A model generated the notes under the pieces. The model was given only the letters and a program-made list of their open reading frames with translations. It ran no database searches and had not been told where the DNA came from. The position numbers and the translations under genes were made by a program. Shown in pieces: positions 35,324 through 45,053 of a DNA stretch of 64,000 nt (its first letter is position 1; each line of letters begins with the position of its first letter). Source of the stretch: FEN-1297 sp963834015 (GTDB taxonomy: Bacteria > Bacteroidota > Ignavibacteria > Ignavibacteriales > Ignavibacteriaceae); contig CAWIAG010000002.1 of NCBI GenBank assembly GCA_963834015.1, positions 372,001 to 436,000 on the forward strand, written 5' to 3'.

Positions 35324-36001
35324 CGGCCAAAGTATATATTTAAACAATAAATCCTTTATATTTATAACTAATTATCCATATAATTAATTTTTTCAAAATT
35401 ACTAATTGCTTAGTTATAATTAAGTGTTTCTTAAACTAAAAGGAAAGCAGAAAGCACTTATAGAGGATAATTATATTTTTAAGAGTATTATCTTCAAATA
35501 AGAAAAAAAGTTTACTCCAATATAGCCGGCAAGAGACTAATTTTTTCACAGAGAGTATTTTAGGATTACCTATCCTACCTTGATTGGGTTTCAAACAAAT
35601 ATGGGAAAATTATCCTGAAAATAATTAACCTTTACAAGGTTATTTTCACATATTAAGAACAAATTAAAAAATATTCTCAATATAAAATATTAATCTTCAA
35701 CGAGAATAATTGTACGTTACTATTGTAGTTGGATTACTCCGTTTTAATTAATTAAATAACTGTTTGATTTAGTATGTCGAGTTTTAATAAATATCTTTTC
35801 GTAAAAGTTAATTACAATACCAAAGTATCAGCGGGCTGGCAACAGATTACAACCCATCTTTTTCAAGCAATTGAATGAGACCCGAAAAAGGAGGATGTCG
35901 TTATAATAGAATTTTATCAAGGCGTATTTTCCAAGGAAGTTTCGGAAGATTGATAAAAGAAATAAGACATGATTGTCTAATACTGGCAGAAGAAAAATAT
36001 T
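35324..36001. other. 678-base non-coding gap
   Basis: No gene seen on either strand. A weak inverted repeat (AACCTT-TAC-AAGGTT) lies near 35627-35641. The part near 35870-35990 has some protein-like pattern in short pieces (a possible old gene remnant), but stops interrupt all frames. The glycosidase promoter should lie toward 36001. Confidence 0.4.
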
Positions 36002-37444
36002 ATGGAAGAAAACAGGATTAAAGTTCGAATTGATATTAACAAAAAAATTCACACTATGAAGGGTGGGATCGGCGCTTCATGGCATTCTCTTTCAAGGGAT
36101 ATTCCAATGGAAAATGAAAAATACGAATATCCTGCAAGAATGAATGCTCAACCAAGAGGGAGCGCTTTTGGCGGGAATCCACCGCTTGAAGATACAACAG
36201 CATGGGAACAATTATTTAAACATGCAAAGTGGTTAGGTCTAAATTTTATCCGTGTGGAATTAAGCCAGCACATGTACGAGCCGGAAAGAAATAAATTTAA
36301 CTGGAAAAATGAAGAGATGAAAGCACTCTACAAGATTCTGGATTGGTGTGAGAAAAACCGTGCCGATGTATTCCTACAGCAGATGTGGAGCCATGTTGAA
36401 TGGAATGCCTTCCCGGGAGTACATCCATTAATAAGCGCTCCGTATTCTCTTGAGGATTATGCTATCGGAATAGCTACTCTATTAAAATACTTAACAAAAA
36501 CAAAAAGATATACTTGTATTAAATACTTTTGTATTACTAATGAACCACCAGGCGGTACCTGGGGCTATTGGTGGTGTTATGGATCTGGGTCAGGATCAAT
36601 AACACCTGCCTTGAAAAAAGTGAGAAAAACTCTTGATACTTATGAAATTAATATCCCTCTTTCCGGCCCTGATTGGACAAGTCTACCCCCATTCGATAAA
36701 AAGAAAATTAATTTCGATAAGTATATCGGCGCATATGATATTCATTCATACAGCGGAATTGATAGAAACGGCGACAAGATTTTACGCGACTGGATAAAAT
36801 GGGCAGCAAAGAAACGAAAACCTTTTTTTATTACTGAGTTCGGAAATATGAATCTTGGTTGGGGTAACAGCAATCCTGGTCCTAAAAGTTTTGCAGCATC
36901 ACTATCAAATGCATCAGATGTAATTCGCGGAATTAATTTGGGAGTTGATGCCTTCAACCGCTGGAGTTTTACAAACCGAGGGAATCTTGACGGACAATGG
37001 CAATTAGTGAGAACATGGGACATCGATAAAAATAGACATACAAAAGACGTAATTCCAGAAAATACAGCTTATTATGGATTTGCTATGCTAACACGTTTTC
37101 TTGGTAAATACTGTTCAGTTCTGACAATCAAATCGAAACCAGATATCGACGAATTGAAGGCTGCTGCATTGATGAATAAAAATGGAAACATTACAATCAT
37201 ACTAGTGAATTTAAGTAAAGAAAAATTAAACCTTAATTTAAGGATCAATGGAATCAGAGGTGATAAAATATTCAGCCTATACCATGTTTATGAGCCGATA
37301 GTGAATTCCGCTAATTTTAAGTTAAATCCGTTAAAGGAAATAACAGGGCTGGATAAAAATAAATTTATTGACCTACATCCGGAAAGTATAACTGTATTAA
37401 GCACTTATCACTTAAAGCAAAAAGATTTTGGAATAATTTATTAA
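36002..37444 (+). CDS. clan GH-A glycoside hydrolase
   Basis: A 480-residue protein without a signal peptide, so probably cytoplasmic. It carries a (beta/alpha)8 barrel of clan GH-A: Glu181 in ITNEPPGG is the likely acid/base and Glu279 in PFFITEFGNM the likely nucleophile, with FIRVELSQHMYEP on an earlier strand. A C-terminal all-beta domain (about 395-480) with NGNITIILVNLSKEKLNL follows, as in GH30-, GH39- and GH5-like enzymes. The exact GH family and substrate are not clear to me. It stands alone, between a non-coding gap and the convergent ftsZ. Confidence 0.8.
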   Translation: MEENRIKVRIDINKKIHTMKGGIGASWHSLSRDIPMENEKYEYPARMNAQPRGSAFGGNPPLEDTTAWEQLFKHAKWLGLNFIRVELSQHMYEPERNKFNWKNEEMKALYKILDWCEKNRADVFLQQMWSHVEWNAFPGVHPLISAPYSLEDYAIGIATLLKYLTKTKRYTCIKYFCITNEPPGGTWGYWWCYGSGSGSITPALKKVRKTLDTYEINIPLSGPDWTSLPPFDKKKINFDKYIGAYDIHSYSGIDRNGDKILRDWIKWAAKKRKPFFITEFGNMNLGWGNSNPGPKSFAASLSNASDVIRGINLGVDAFNRWSFTNRGNLDGQWQLVRTWDIDKNRHTKDVIPENTAYYGFAMLTRFLGKYCSVLTIKSKPDIDELKAAALMNKNGNITIILVNLSKEKLNLNLRINGIRGDKIFSLYHVYEPIVNSANFKLNPLKEITGLDKNKFIDLHPESITVLSTYHLKQKDFGIIY

Positions 37445-37647
37445 TCTATTACGTTATTAAGAAGAAACGCACTTATTGGAAGAGTAAGCCGGATAAGATG
37501 CCGATTTCCATTTCTAAAGGAGTACAACTTAAAATAAAATAGGATTAAATAATTTTGGTAAATATCCAATAATTAATTCAATGAACATTTTGTACATTGG
37601 TAAAAACTGACTATATATACTATCTCCTTGCTATTTGATAAAATATA

Positions 37648-38916
37648 TTAATCCATGATCATTCTTAAGAATGATGAACTATCTTCGTCATCATTATCAT
37701 TTTCCGCATTAACCTTGTTAGTTTTATCTTTAGCCCAATTATATCGGGAAGAATCAAAAAGAAAACCACTTTTGGGAAGTTCTTTTTCCTCGTTTTTATC
37801 TTCAATTGTAGATTTAGGACTGTTTACACGAAAAACAGTAGGAATATCAAGATCGTCTTTATTCACATCTTCCATAAAATTAAAACCGCCTCTAAATGCT
37901 TCAGTATTTTTAGGTTTTGGCTCTACAACGGCTTTGCTAAAATTACGGGCGGCAGTATCAAATCCGGTTGCTATAACGGTATATGATACATAATCGTTCA
38001 TTTCTTCTTTTCTGACACAGCCGAAAATAACATTTGCTTCTTCTCCGGCGGCATCAAAAATTACATTATTACCTTCATTAATTTCCTGCATAGTAAGATT
38101 ACTTGAACCTGTAACGTTCAATAAAACACTCTTGGCGCCTTTAATATTTATACCCTCTAATAAGGGACTTGAGATAGCTTTCTGGGCAGCTTCAATTGCA
38201 CGGTTTTCACCGCTTGCAATCCCACATCCCATCAAAGCTTCACCACTGTGGTTCATTACTGCACGAACATCGGCGAAGTCAACATTAATAAGGCCTTCAA
38301 TCGTAATAATATCGGCAATACCTCTGGTGGCTTCATAAAGCACTTCATTAGGTTTATCGAATGCAGCAAAGGCATTAATAGTTTTATCAAGAATACTGAG
38401 AAGCCTTTCGTTAGGAATAACTATAAGACTGTCAACGTGCTGTTTCAGGTCCATAATACCTTGTTCTGCATTCAGCATACGTTTCTTGCCTTCCCATCTA
38501 AACGGCTTAGTCACAATACCAACAACCAAGGCACCTAAGCTTTTAGCAATAGAAGCAATAACAGGAGCTCCACCAGTACCAGTTCCTCCGCCCATACCAG
38601 CGGTAACAAAAACCATATCACTACCAGAAAGGACTTCGGTAATTTTTTCTCTATCTTCTTCCAAGGATTTTTTCCCGACATTGGGATCGGCACCGGCTCC
38701 CAAACCCCGAGTAATGGCCGTGCCTACTTGAATTCTATGGGTAGCACTACTGCTATTGAGTACCTGAGCATCTGTATTCACTGCAACATATTCAACGCCA
38801 ATAAGCCCTCTAGTTATCATACTCTCAATCGCATTGCAGCCGCCGCCGCCTACACCTACAACTTTAAGTATTGCCGACATACTCTTGCCCTTGTCAATTG
38901 TTGCAAATCGAGCCAT
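37648..38916 (-). CDS. ftsZ: cell division protein FtsZ
   Basis: A 422-residue tubulin homologue that forms the division ring. The nucleotide loops GVGGGGCNAIESM and GGGTGTGGAPVIA are intact, as are the NVDFADVRAVM region and the core domain. The C-terminal FtsA/ZipA-type motif LDIPTVFR is at about 356-363, not at the very end: 59 more residues follow, rich in Asp, Asn, Glu and Lys and ending SSFLRMIMD. A nearly perfect Shine-Dalgarno sequence (AAGGAGGT, minus strand, at 38929-38922) lies just before the ATG, the strongest in the window. Last gene of the dcw operon, 24 bases after ftsA. Confidence 0.97.
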   Translation of the reverse strand: MARFATIDKGKSMSAILKVVGVGGGGCNAIESMITRGLIGVEYVAVNTDAQVLNSSSATHRIQVGTAITRGLGAGADPNVGKKSLEEDREKITEVLSGSDMVFVTAGMGGGTGTGGAPVIASIAKSLGALVVGIVTKPFRWEGKKRMLNAEQGIMDLKQHVDSLIVIPNERLLSILDKTINAFAAFDKPNEVLYEATRGIADIITIEGLINVDFADVRAVMNHSGEALMGCGIASGENRAIEAAQKAISSPLLEGINIKGAKSVLLNVTGSSNLTMQEINEGNNVIFDAAGEEANVIFGCVRKEEMNDYVSYTVIATGFDTAARNFSKAVVEPKPKNTEAFRGGFNFMEDVNKDDLDIPTVFRVNSPKSTIEDKNEEKELPKSGFLFDSSRYNWAKDKTNKVNAENDNDDEDSSSFLRMIMD

Positions 38917-38940
38917 TGTAGACCTCCTTAGTTTTGAACT

Positions 38941-40188
38941 TTATAATTCATCAAAAAATTGCTGAACCCGTTTAAGCCACGGAATAGATTTTTTACCGCC
39001 AATTTTCTTTGGGTTTATTAATACCTGGTATTCACTGGATTTCCCGCCGGGAATTCCTCTTATTAAACCGGCAACAGTAGCAAATTCAGGACTTTCAATT
39101 TCATCTGATAACCCTGCACCTAATTCCTGTGGAATGCCGATTCTTGTCGGCAGCCCAAAGACTTCTTCAGCTAATTCAGTACAACCCTTCAGCAAAGAAC
39201 CGCCTCCGGTAAGCACTATGCCCGCTTTAATTTTATTCTTAAACCCTGCGCTTCTAATTTCATTATCAACCAAGCTGAAGAGCTCGCGCATTCTCAAACT
39301 TATAATTTGTGTTAAAAGGCTGATAGGAATTTTAGTATTACCTTTTGCACCGATTCCCTTTATAAGAATATCTTCATCTTTGATTATTGCAGATTCAGTA
39401 GCATATCCAAAATCTTTTTTCAATTTTTCAGCTTCCTGGGTTATTACTCCCAGTGATTCCCGAATATCATTTGTAACCTGATTACCTGCAACTCCAATTA
39501 CCTTAGTGTGCTTAATTGATTTCTTATGAAAGATGGCAATATCCGTAGTACCCCCCCCAATATCAATTAATGCTATGCCCAAATCTTTTTCACTTTCTTC
39601 CAATACTGATGAACTTGAAGCTATCGGCTGCAGAATATAATCCTGGACCAAGAATCCGGCCCTTTCAACGGACTTCTTAATATTTTGAATTGCCGGAATT
39701 GAAGCAAGGACAATATGATTTGTAGCTTCAAGGCGTGAGCCCGACATCCCGATAGGATTTTCGATACCACCCTGATAATCAACAAAAAACTCTTCCGGAA
39801 TTATGTGCAATATTTGCCGGTCGGACGGGATCCTAATTGTTCTTACATCTGCTTCCAACCTGTCTAAATCCGGCTGAGTAATTTCTCTATCATCTCCGCT
39901 GATTGTAACATAATTACGGTGTCTCATACTTGTAATATGCTCACCTGCAACTCCAACATTAACAAGACTAACTTCTATTCCAGCACGGTTGGAAGCAATC
40001 GAAACGGCTTGTTTTATAGCTTCAGCTGTTTTACCAATATTTGCAACCAATCCTTTGTGCAGCCCCTCAGAAGGAGCAACGCCAAACCCGAGAATATTAA
40101 TTTTATTATCCTCATCAAATGTTTCGGCAATAACCGCACATACTTTTGTAGTTCCTAAATCAAGACCGACAATTATATTTTTTTTCAT
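38941..40188 (-). CDS. ftsA: cell division protein FtsA
   Basis: A 415-residue actin-like protein that ties FtsZ filaments to the membrane. Phosphate-1 GLDLGTTKVCAVIAE, phosphate-2 LIDIGGGTTDIAIF and the adenosine motif VLTGGGSLLKGC are present, with the FtsA-specific 1C domain between. The C-terminus ends SIPWLKRVQQFFDEL, an amphipathic helix for membrane binding. Its ATG overlaps the ftsQ stop by four bases, and the ftsZ start follows after 24 bases. Confidence 0.97.
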   Translation of the reverse strand: MKKNIIVGLDLGTTKVCAVIAETFDEDNKINILGFGVAPSEGLHKGLVANIGKTAEAIKQAVSIASNRAGIEVSLVNVGVAGEHITSMRHRNYVTISGDDREITQPDLDRLEADVRTIRIPSDRQILHIIPEEFFVDYQGGIENPIGMSGSRLEATNHIVLASIPAIQNIKKSVERAGFLVQDYILQPIASSSSVLEESEKDLGIALIDIGGGTTDIAIFHKKSIKHTKVIGVAGNQVTNDIRESLGVITQEAEKLKKDFGYATESAIIKDEDILIKGIGAKGNTKIPISLLTQIISLRMRELFSLVDNEIRSAGFKNKIKAGIVLTGGGSLLKGCTELAEEVFGLPTRIGIPQELGAGLSDEIESPEFATVAGLIRGIPGGKSSEYQVLINPKKIGGKKSIPWLKRVQQFFDEL

Positions 40189-40952
40189 TCGGCGAAACCT
40201 GTCTTTTCAGTAGTGCCGACAAATACTTCATTAGCAAACCTAAGATCGATGTATTCGCTGTTATCGGCAGTACTGTTTTGTTTAATTATTTTAGGCCACA
40301 TAATATCCAAGTAGACCATTTTCTTAGCTGCTTCACCTTTACCAAAAATAACCGATGGCTTAACACCGGAAAATGTAAGTATAATATCGCCACCCTTCCT
40401 TAGATTTATTTCCGATAATCTTTTAAAAATATATTCATTAGTCATTCTGGCCAACTCTATTATTTTAAAAGCTTCCACAATATCAGAAGTTCTAATAAAA
40501 GAAAGCGGTTTTATTTCCTGCTCAAACGATGAATTACTTATAACCGGGAAATCCATAAATTTTGTATCGGGCATTATGGAGAGAACCTGGAAATTATCCG
40601 TAATAAAATTCGGTTCACCAGAAGATAAAAGAACCGCTTCAATATTTTTTTCAGTAAGATGTACTTTTACTATATTGCTGCCTGTGAATTCAACATTTGC
40701 GTAAAGTATATACGGATGTTTTTCAAATCGTTCCTTAATGTTCTGAAGTGTAATTTTACTGAATTTAGAACTATCTTCAAGATTAGTAAATGCCAGATAA
40801 TCATTTACAGGTAAAAGATTGTTCCCGGATATTTCGAACATCTTAATCTCTCCTCTATCCGTTTTATTAGAATAATAAATTAAATAAATTAAACATGAAA
40901 TTAATACAACAAATATAAATGTTCCTAATATCTTACTTGATTTTTCTGTCAT
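40185..40952 (-). CDS. ftsQ: cell division protein FtsQ/DivIB
   Basis: A 255-residue bitopic protein: short cytoplasmic start, one membrane segment (residues 10-27), then a POTRA-like domain (KMFEISGNNLLPVNDY) and the FtsQ C-terminal beta region. Sequence identity in this family is low; position between murC and ftsA is strong support. It links early and late parts of the divisome through FtsL and FtsB. It starts 5 bases after murC and overlaps ftsA by four. Confidence 0.85.
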   Translation of the reverse strand: MTEKSSKILGTFIFVVLISCLIYLIYYSNKTDRGEIKMFEISGNNLLPVNDYLAFTNLEDSSKFSKITLQNIKERFEKHPYILYANVEFTGSNIVKVHLTEKNIEAVLLSSGEPNFITDNFQVLSIMPDTKFMDFPVISNSSFEQEIKPLSFIRTSDIVEAFKIIELARMTNEYIFKRLSEINLRKGGDIILTFSGVKPSVIFGKGEAAKKMVYLDIMWPKIIKQNSTADNSEYIDLRFANEVFVGTTEKTGFAE

Positions 40953-40957
40953 TATTT

Positions 40958-42328
40958 TTATGAATTAATCAACGCAACAAACTTTTCATTAAATTTCCAA
41001 ATATCACCCGCGCCCATAGTAATTATGATATCACCGTCTTTCTTTAATTCTAATAATTTTTCAGGGAGATCATTTTTATCTTTAACATATATTACTTGTT
41101 TGTGTCCGAATTTTTTTGCAGCGTTAGCGATCAATTCACCGCTTATACCTTCAATCGGAGCTTCCCTTGCGGGGTATACATCCGTACAAATAAAAATATC
41201 GCTGTTCAGAAATGATCTACCAAATTCCTGGTCAAAATCCCTAGTCCTTGTATAAAGGTGCGGCTGGAAAACAGCAATAAGTCTTCTGTTCCATCCGCTT
41301 CTAATACCTGCCAATGATGCACTGGTTTCGGTTGGATGATGTGCATAATCATCAATAACCAATATTTCTTTATTATATTTTATTTCAAACCTTCTGTATA
41401 CTCCGCTAAAAGATTCCAAGGCTTTTTTAATTACATCAAACTTAATTCCAAGCTCTTTAGCAATACAAACAGCTACCAATGAATTCTTAACATTATGAAC
41501 GCCCGGTATTTTTAGCTTCAATCTTCCTAATTCTTCGCCCTTATATTTAACAGTAAATAAACATGAGAATTCATTATAACTTATATCAACCGCACGAATA
41601 TCAGCCTGAGCAGTTAGTCCATAAGTAAATATTTTTTTATTTATATGCGGGATAATATCCTGTAATGCAGTTTCATCCATACACAAAACAACAAAGCCAT
41701 AGAAAGGTACCTTATTTGCAAACTCAATAAAGGCTGATTTAATATCATCAAGATCTTTATAAGTATCTAAATGCTCACTTTCAAGAGTAGTAATTGCCGC
41801 AATAGTGGGCGTAAGTTTAAGAAACGTTCTATCAAACTCATCGGCTTCGACAACTATAAATTCTCCCTTACCTAATCTGGCATTAGTACCCCCAAGTCCG
41901 CTTAATTTACCTCCAACGATAATAGTAGGATCAATTCCGCCTTCCGTTAGTGTTAGTCCTACCATTGAAGTGGTTGTAGTTTTGCCATGTGTGCCGGCAA
42001 TACCAATTCCATATTGCATTCTCATACACTCAGCAAGCATTTCTGAACGTTTTATTATTGGAATTTTCTTTTCTAAAGCGGCTTTTAATTCCGGATTTTC
42101 AAGGTTCACTGCCGATGAATATACAATTACATCCACATCATGCAAATTTTCAGCAGAATGCCCTTCATGTATTTCTATACCAAGGTCACTTAACCGCGAA
42201 GTTATATCGGATAAAGCTCTATCCGAACCGGAAATTTTGAATCCCTGGCTCAGAAGGATTTCAGCAATTCCGCTCATTCCAATTCCACCGATACCTACGA
42301 AATGAACTTTTTTAATATTATTAAACAT
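40958..42328 (-). CDS. murC: UDP-N-acetylmuramate-L-alanine ligase MurC
   Basis: A 456-residue Mur ligase that adds the first amino acid, L-Ala, to UDP-MurNAc in the cytoplasm. The N-terminal VGIGGIGMSGIAEIL motif is specific to MurC, and the ATP loop is GTHGKTTTTSM. Later conserved parts include VVEADEFDRTFL and DDYAHHPTE. The ATG at 42328 shares a base with the stop of the preceding unnamed gene, which shows tight coupling. Confidence 0.97.
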   Translation of the reverse strand: MFNNIKKVHFVGIGGIGMSGIAEILLSQGFKISGSDRALSDITSRLSDLGIEIHEGHSAENLHDVDVIVYSSAVNLENPELKAALEKKIPIIKRSEMLAECMRMQYGIGIAGTHGKTTTTSMVGLTLTEGGIDPTIIVGGKLSGLGGTNARLGKGEFIVVEADEFDRTFLKLTPTIAAITTLESEHLDTYKDLDDIKSAFIEFANKVPFYGFVVLCMDETALQDIIPHINKKIFTYGLTAQADIRAVDISYNEFSCLFTVKYKGEELGRLKLKIPGVHNVKNSLVAVCIAKELGIKFDVIKKALESFSGVYRRFEIKYNKEILVIDDYAHHPTETSASLAGIRSGWNRRLIAVFQPHLYTRTRDFDQEFGRSFLNSDIFICTDVYPAREAPIEGISGELIANAAKKFGHKQVIYVKDKNDLPEKLLELKKDGDIIITMGAGDIWKFNEKFVALINS

Positions 42329-42807
42329 TAAATATTACCCAATTTCTGGTTTAGTTCAATAAAAATGTTAATCAGTTCATTTTCATTTTCATAATCATAG
42401 GGCCTAATTATAACCGGCCGTCTTCGATATTTTAATTTTATTCTAATCAATCTAAAAGCCCTATTCCTTAGCCTCTGCCTAGGATTTGATATTTTTATTT
42501 CAGAGAGCTGATCAAAATGAAAAGTTTTTATAGCAAACCGGTTTACAAAAGTTATACTTCCTTCCGTAATTTCAAGATATTTATTTGTATATAAATTGTA
42601 TAAAAGACTGACCAACGAAACAAAAACAATAATTGCGAAGAAATAAATTATCGGGTCATTCGTCATTAATTTGTAAGAATTTTCAATGAATTCACCGCGA
42701 ATTACAACGTACAAAATAAATACAATAAAGTAGATAATAGTCGATTGATAATAAAACGACATATTATATTTAAATATTTTCTTTATATTTTCTTTATTTT
42801 CGTTCAT
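42328..42807 (-). CDS. unnamed two-TM protein within the dcw operon, PH-like domain
   Basis: A 159-residue protein with two membrane segments (about 20-37 and 53-70) and a basic C-terminal domain with alternating strands (TNKYLEITEGSITFVN, RAFRLIRIKLKYRRRPVII). This layout, TM pair then a small beta domain, resembles bacterial PH-like domain proteins, but I cannot name the family. It overlaps murG (four bases) and murC (one base), so it is an integral part of the operon. Standard dcw operons have no gene here; murB or ddl may follow murC elsewhere. Possible role in membrane attachment of the Mur enzymes or divisome is a guess. Confidence 0.6.
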   Translation of the reverse strand: MNENKENIKKIFKYNMSFYYQSTIIYFIVFILYVVIRGEFIENSYKLMTNDPIIYFFAIIVFVSLVSLLYNLYTNKYLEITEGSITFVNRFAIKTFHFDQLSEIKISNPRQRLRNRAFRLIRIKLKYRRRPVIIRPYDYENENELINIFIELNQKLGNI

Positions 42808-43907
42808 ACTGCCTGTGCATATTTTATTGCATTTTTTGCAATCACCTCGGCTGCATCCGGCTTAGCTAATGCCAAAGCATTTTGCCTAAGTTGTTTTAAT
42901 TTATCCTGATTAAAAATGATAGATAAAATTTCATCTGCCAGACTGTTATACAGGCTTTTATCTTCAAGAAGAACAGCAGCGTTATTTTTCACCAAGGCTA
43001 TTGCATTATAATACTGATGATTCTCGGCAACATTAGGTGAAGGTACCAGAATAGAAGGGATACCGAGTGCGAGTAATTCGGAAATTGTAGTTGCACCTGC
43101 CCTAGCTAATAACAAATCAGATGCTGAATATGCCAAATTCATTTTATCAATGAAAGGCATAACCTTAATAAAATCCGATGCAAGATTTTTATTTTGATCA
43201 AAGTAATTTTGCCCGGTTTGCCAAATAATCTGTATCCCTTTTTCTTCAAAAATTTTAATTGATCCAGCAACGGCTTCATTTATTGATCCTGCGCCAAGCG
43301 ATCCCCCGATTATTAACAATGTTTTATATAGAGGCGAAAGGCCAAATTCTTTTAAAGCATCATCTTTTTTAGTTTGTACCAGGTTCGATCTTATTGGATT
43401 ACCTGTTAAAAATAATTTATTAAAATTACGAAAATATTTTTTAGAATCCTCAAAGCTAATATGCACTTCTTGTGCGAATTTTTCCAGGAGTTTTGTAGTT
43501 ACCCCAGGATAACTATTTTGTTCGAGTAAAATTATTTTAGCGCCCATCAGTGAAGAACTGAATATAGCTGGCCCTGATACATACCCGCCTGATCCAATAG
43601 CAACTTTCGGCTTGAATTTCAGATTAATAAATATTGACTGTATTATAGAAACTAAAAGTTTTAACGGAAATAATATATTTTCTAAATTAATTTTTCTTGA
43701 AAATCCCTTTATCCAGATTGATTTGAATTCAAAACCAAGCCGAGGAACAACACCGCCTTCAATCTTAGACTTCGTTCCAATAAAGAGTATTTCTGCTTCC
43801 GGAATCATCACCCGAATTTTTTCGGCAACCGCAACAGCAGGAAATAAATGACCGCCAGTTCCGCCTCCGGCAAATAAAAAGCGATATGGAGTTCTGGGCA
43901 ATTTCAA
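42804..43907 (-). CDS. murG: UDP-GlcNAc-lipid I transferase MurG
   Basis: A 367-residue GT28 glycosyltransferase that turns lipid I into lipid II on the cytoplasmic face. The N-terminal FAGGGTGGHLFPAVAVAEKI loop, the IGSGGYVSGPAI segment, LLIIGGSLGAGSINEAV and the nucleotide-binding LARAGATTISELLALGIPSILVPSPN are all as in MurG. Stop overlaps the start of the unnamed gene by four bases; its start overlaps the ftsW end by four. Confidence 0.97.
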   Translation of the reverse strand: MKLPRTPYRFLFAGGGTGGHLFPAVAVAEKIRVMIPEAEILFIGTKSKIEGGVVPRLGFEFKSIWIKGFSRKINLENILFPLKLLVSIIQSIFINLKFKPKVAIGSGGYVSGPAIFSSSLMGAKIILLEQNSYPGVTTKLLEKFAQEVHISFEDSKKYFRNFNKLFLTGNPIRSNLVQTKKDDALKEFGLSPLYKTLLIIGGSLGAGSINEAVAGSIKIFEEKGIQIIWQTGQNYFDQNKNLASDFIKVMPFIDKMNLAYSASDLLLARAGATTISELLALGIPSILVPSPNVAENHQYYNAIALVKNNAAVLLEDKSLYNSLADEILSIIFNQDKLKQLRQNALALAKPDAAEVIAKNAIKYAQAV

Positions 43908-45053
43908 GTGCTTAATACCTCATTTACTGTTTGATTGTTAACGATTTGCTTAGCTGAATCAGCATTAATTTTCTGCAGGTTTGACAAAGCAATATTTATA
44001 ATGATGCCAACCGAAATGCACAAAAATATTAATGATGTGCCGCCGTAACTAATAAAGGGCAACGGCAGACCTGTTGTGGGTACAATACCTGACGCAACAG
44101 CAACATTTACGAAAGCATATAAAACTATAGAGAATGTGATACCAAACGCCAAAAGCTGTCCAAATTTATCCGTAGCTTTTTTTGCAACTAATATTCCAGC
44201 TAAAAATAAAACGAGATAACTTAATAATACAATTACTGCACCTACATATCCGAGTTCTTCTCCTAAAATTGCAAAAATGAAATCTCCGTAGGCTTCCGGT
44301 AAGAATAAATTACTCTGAAGACTTTGCCCCAATCCAACCCCAAATAAATGCCCGCTGCCTAATCCTAGAAGTGCTTGTTTAACTTGAATGTTAGGTACTT
44401 CTCCTTGTTGAGAGCTGTGGATAAAAGTAAGAATACGGCTTCGAGAATGTGCGAATACAATTGCCATAATTCCGCCGGCTACCAGGCAAAATAATGCGGC
44501 TGCAAAAATATGTTTAAGTTTTGCCCCACCGACATAAAGAATAATAAGAGACATAAACAGCAACAGTAAACCATTGCTTATATTAGGTTGAATAAATACG
44601 AGACCCGATATTATAATAACCCACAAAAACAAATAGAGGAACCCATTTTTAAAATTTTGAAGTACATCCGCTTTATGCTCGAGAAGAAAAGCCAGATGTA
44701 TAATTAATATTAACTTTGCAATGTCCGCCGGTTGAAAAGAAAAAAACCCGAGGTGGATCCACCTGCCGGCACCTTTTATATCGGGAGCAACAAACAAAGT
44801 AACAATTAAAATAAACGTAATAACAAAAATAGCCGGTTTACTGAATTCCTTATAAATTTCATAAGGAATAAAGCTGAATAATATTAAAAATATGATGCCA
44901 AAAACCACTTTAAAAGAAATGGGAATTAAATAAATGGAACAGGCTGTCGAATTTAAATTCACTGTAAGTACTGCTGGCACTCATAACTATAATCAGCCCT
45001 AGCAGCATTAAGACAAACGCATCAAAAAATATAATAAGAGCTAACTTTTTCAT
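43904..45053 (-). CDS. ftsW: lipid II polymerase/division protein FtsW, split by a +1 frameshift
   Basis: FtsW, a SEDS-family glycan polymerase. The ATG at 45053 directly abuts the murD stop and starts MKKLALIIFFDAFVLMLLG, the family N-terminus with VMSASSTYSE. This frame stops at TAA (44912-44910) after codon 47. The rest (KVVFGIIFLILF onward; 335 residues) is in another frame, beginning at AAA 44911. Removing one T from TTTT at 44915-44912 joins them into 382 residues, the normal size. A GTG at 44980 gives a start in the second frame, but its N-terminus is not FtsW-like. The C-terminal part is intact (GQSLQSNLFLPEAYGDFIFA, GLPLPFISYGGTS). Sequencing error, mutation or +1 slippage are all possible. 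Confidence 0.88.

Noticed and set aside
35828..36052. Minus-strand frame of about 74 codons
   Set aside because: It overlaps the start of the glycosidase gene, has low-complexity AT-driven content and no family pattern.
44900..44980. Treating the second frame of ftsW as a complete gene starting with GTG at 44980
   Set aside because: The first 23 residues in that frame do not resemble FtsW, while the other frame encodes the expected N-terminus directly after murD.
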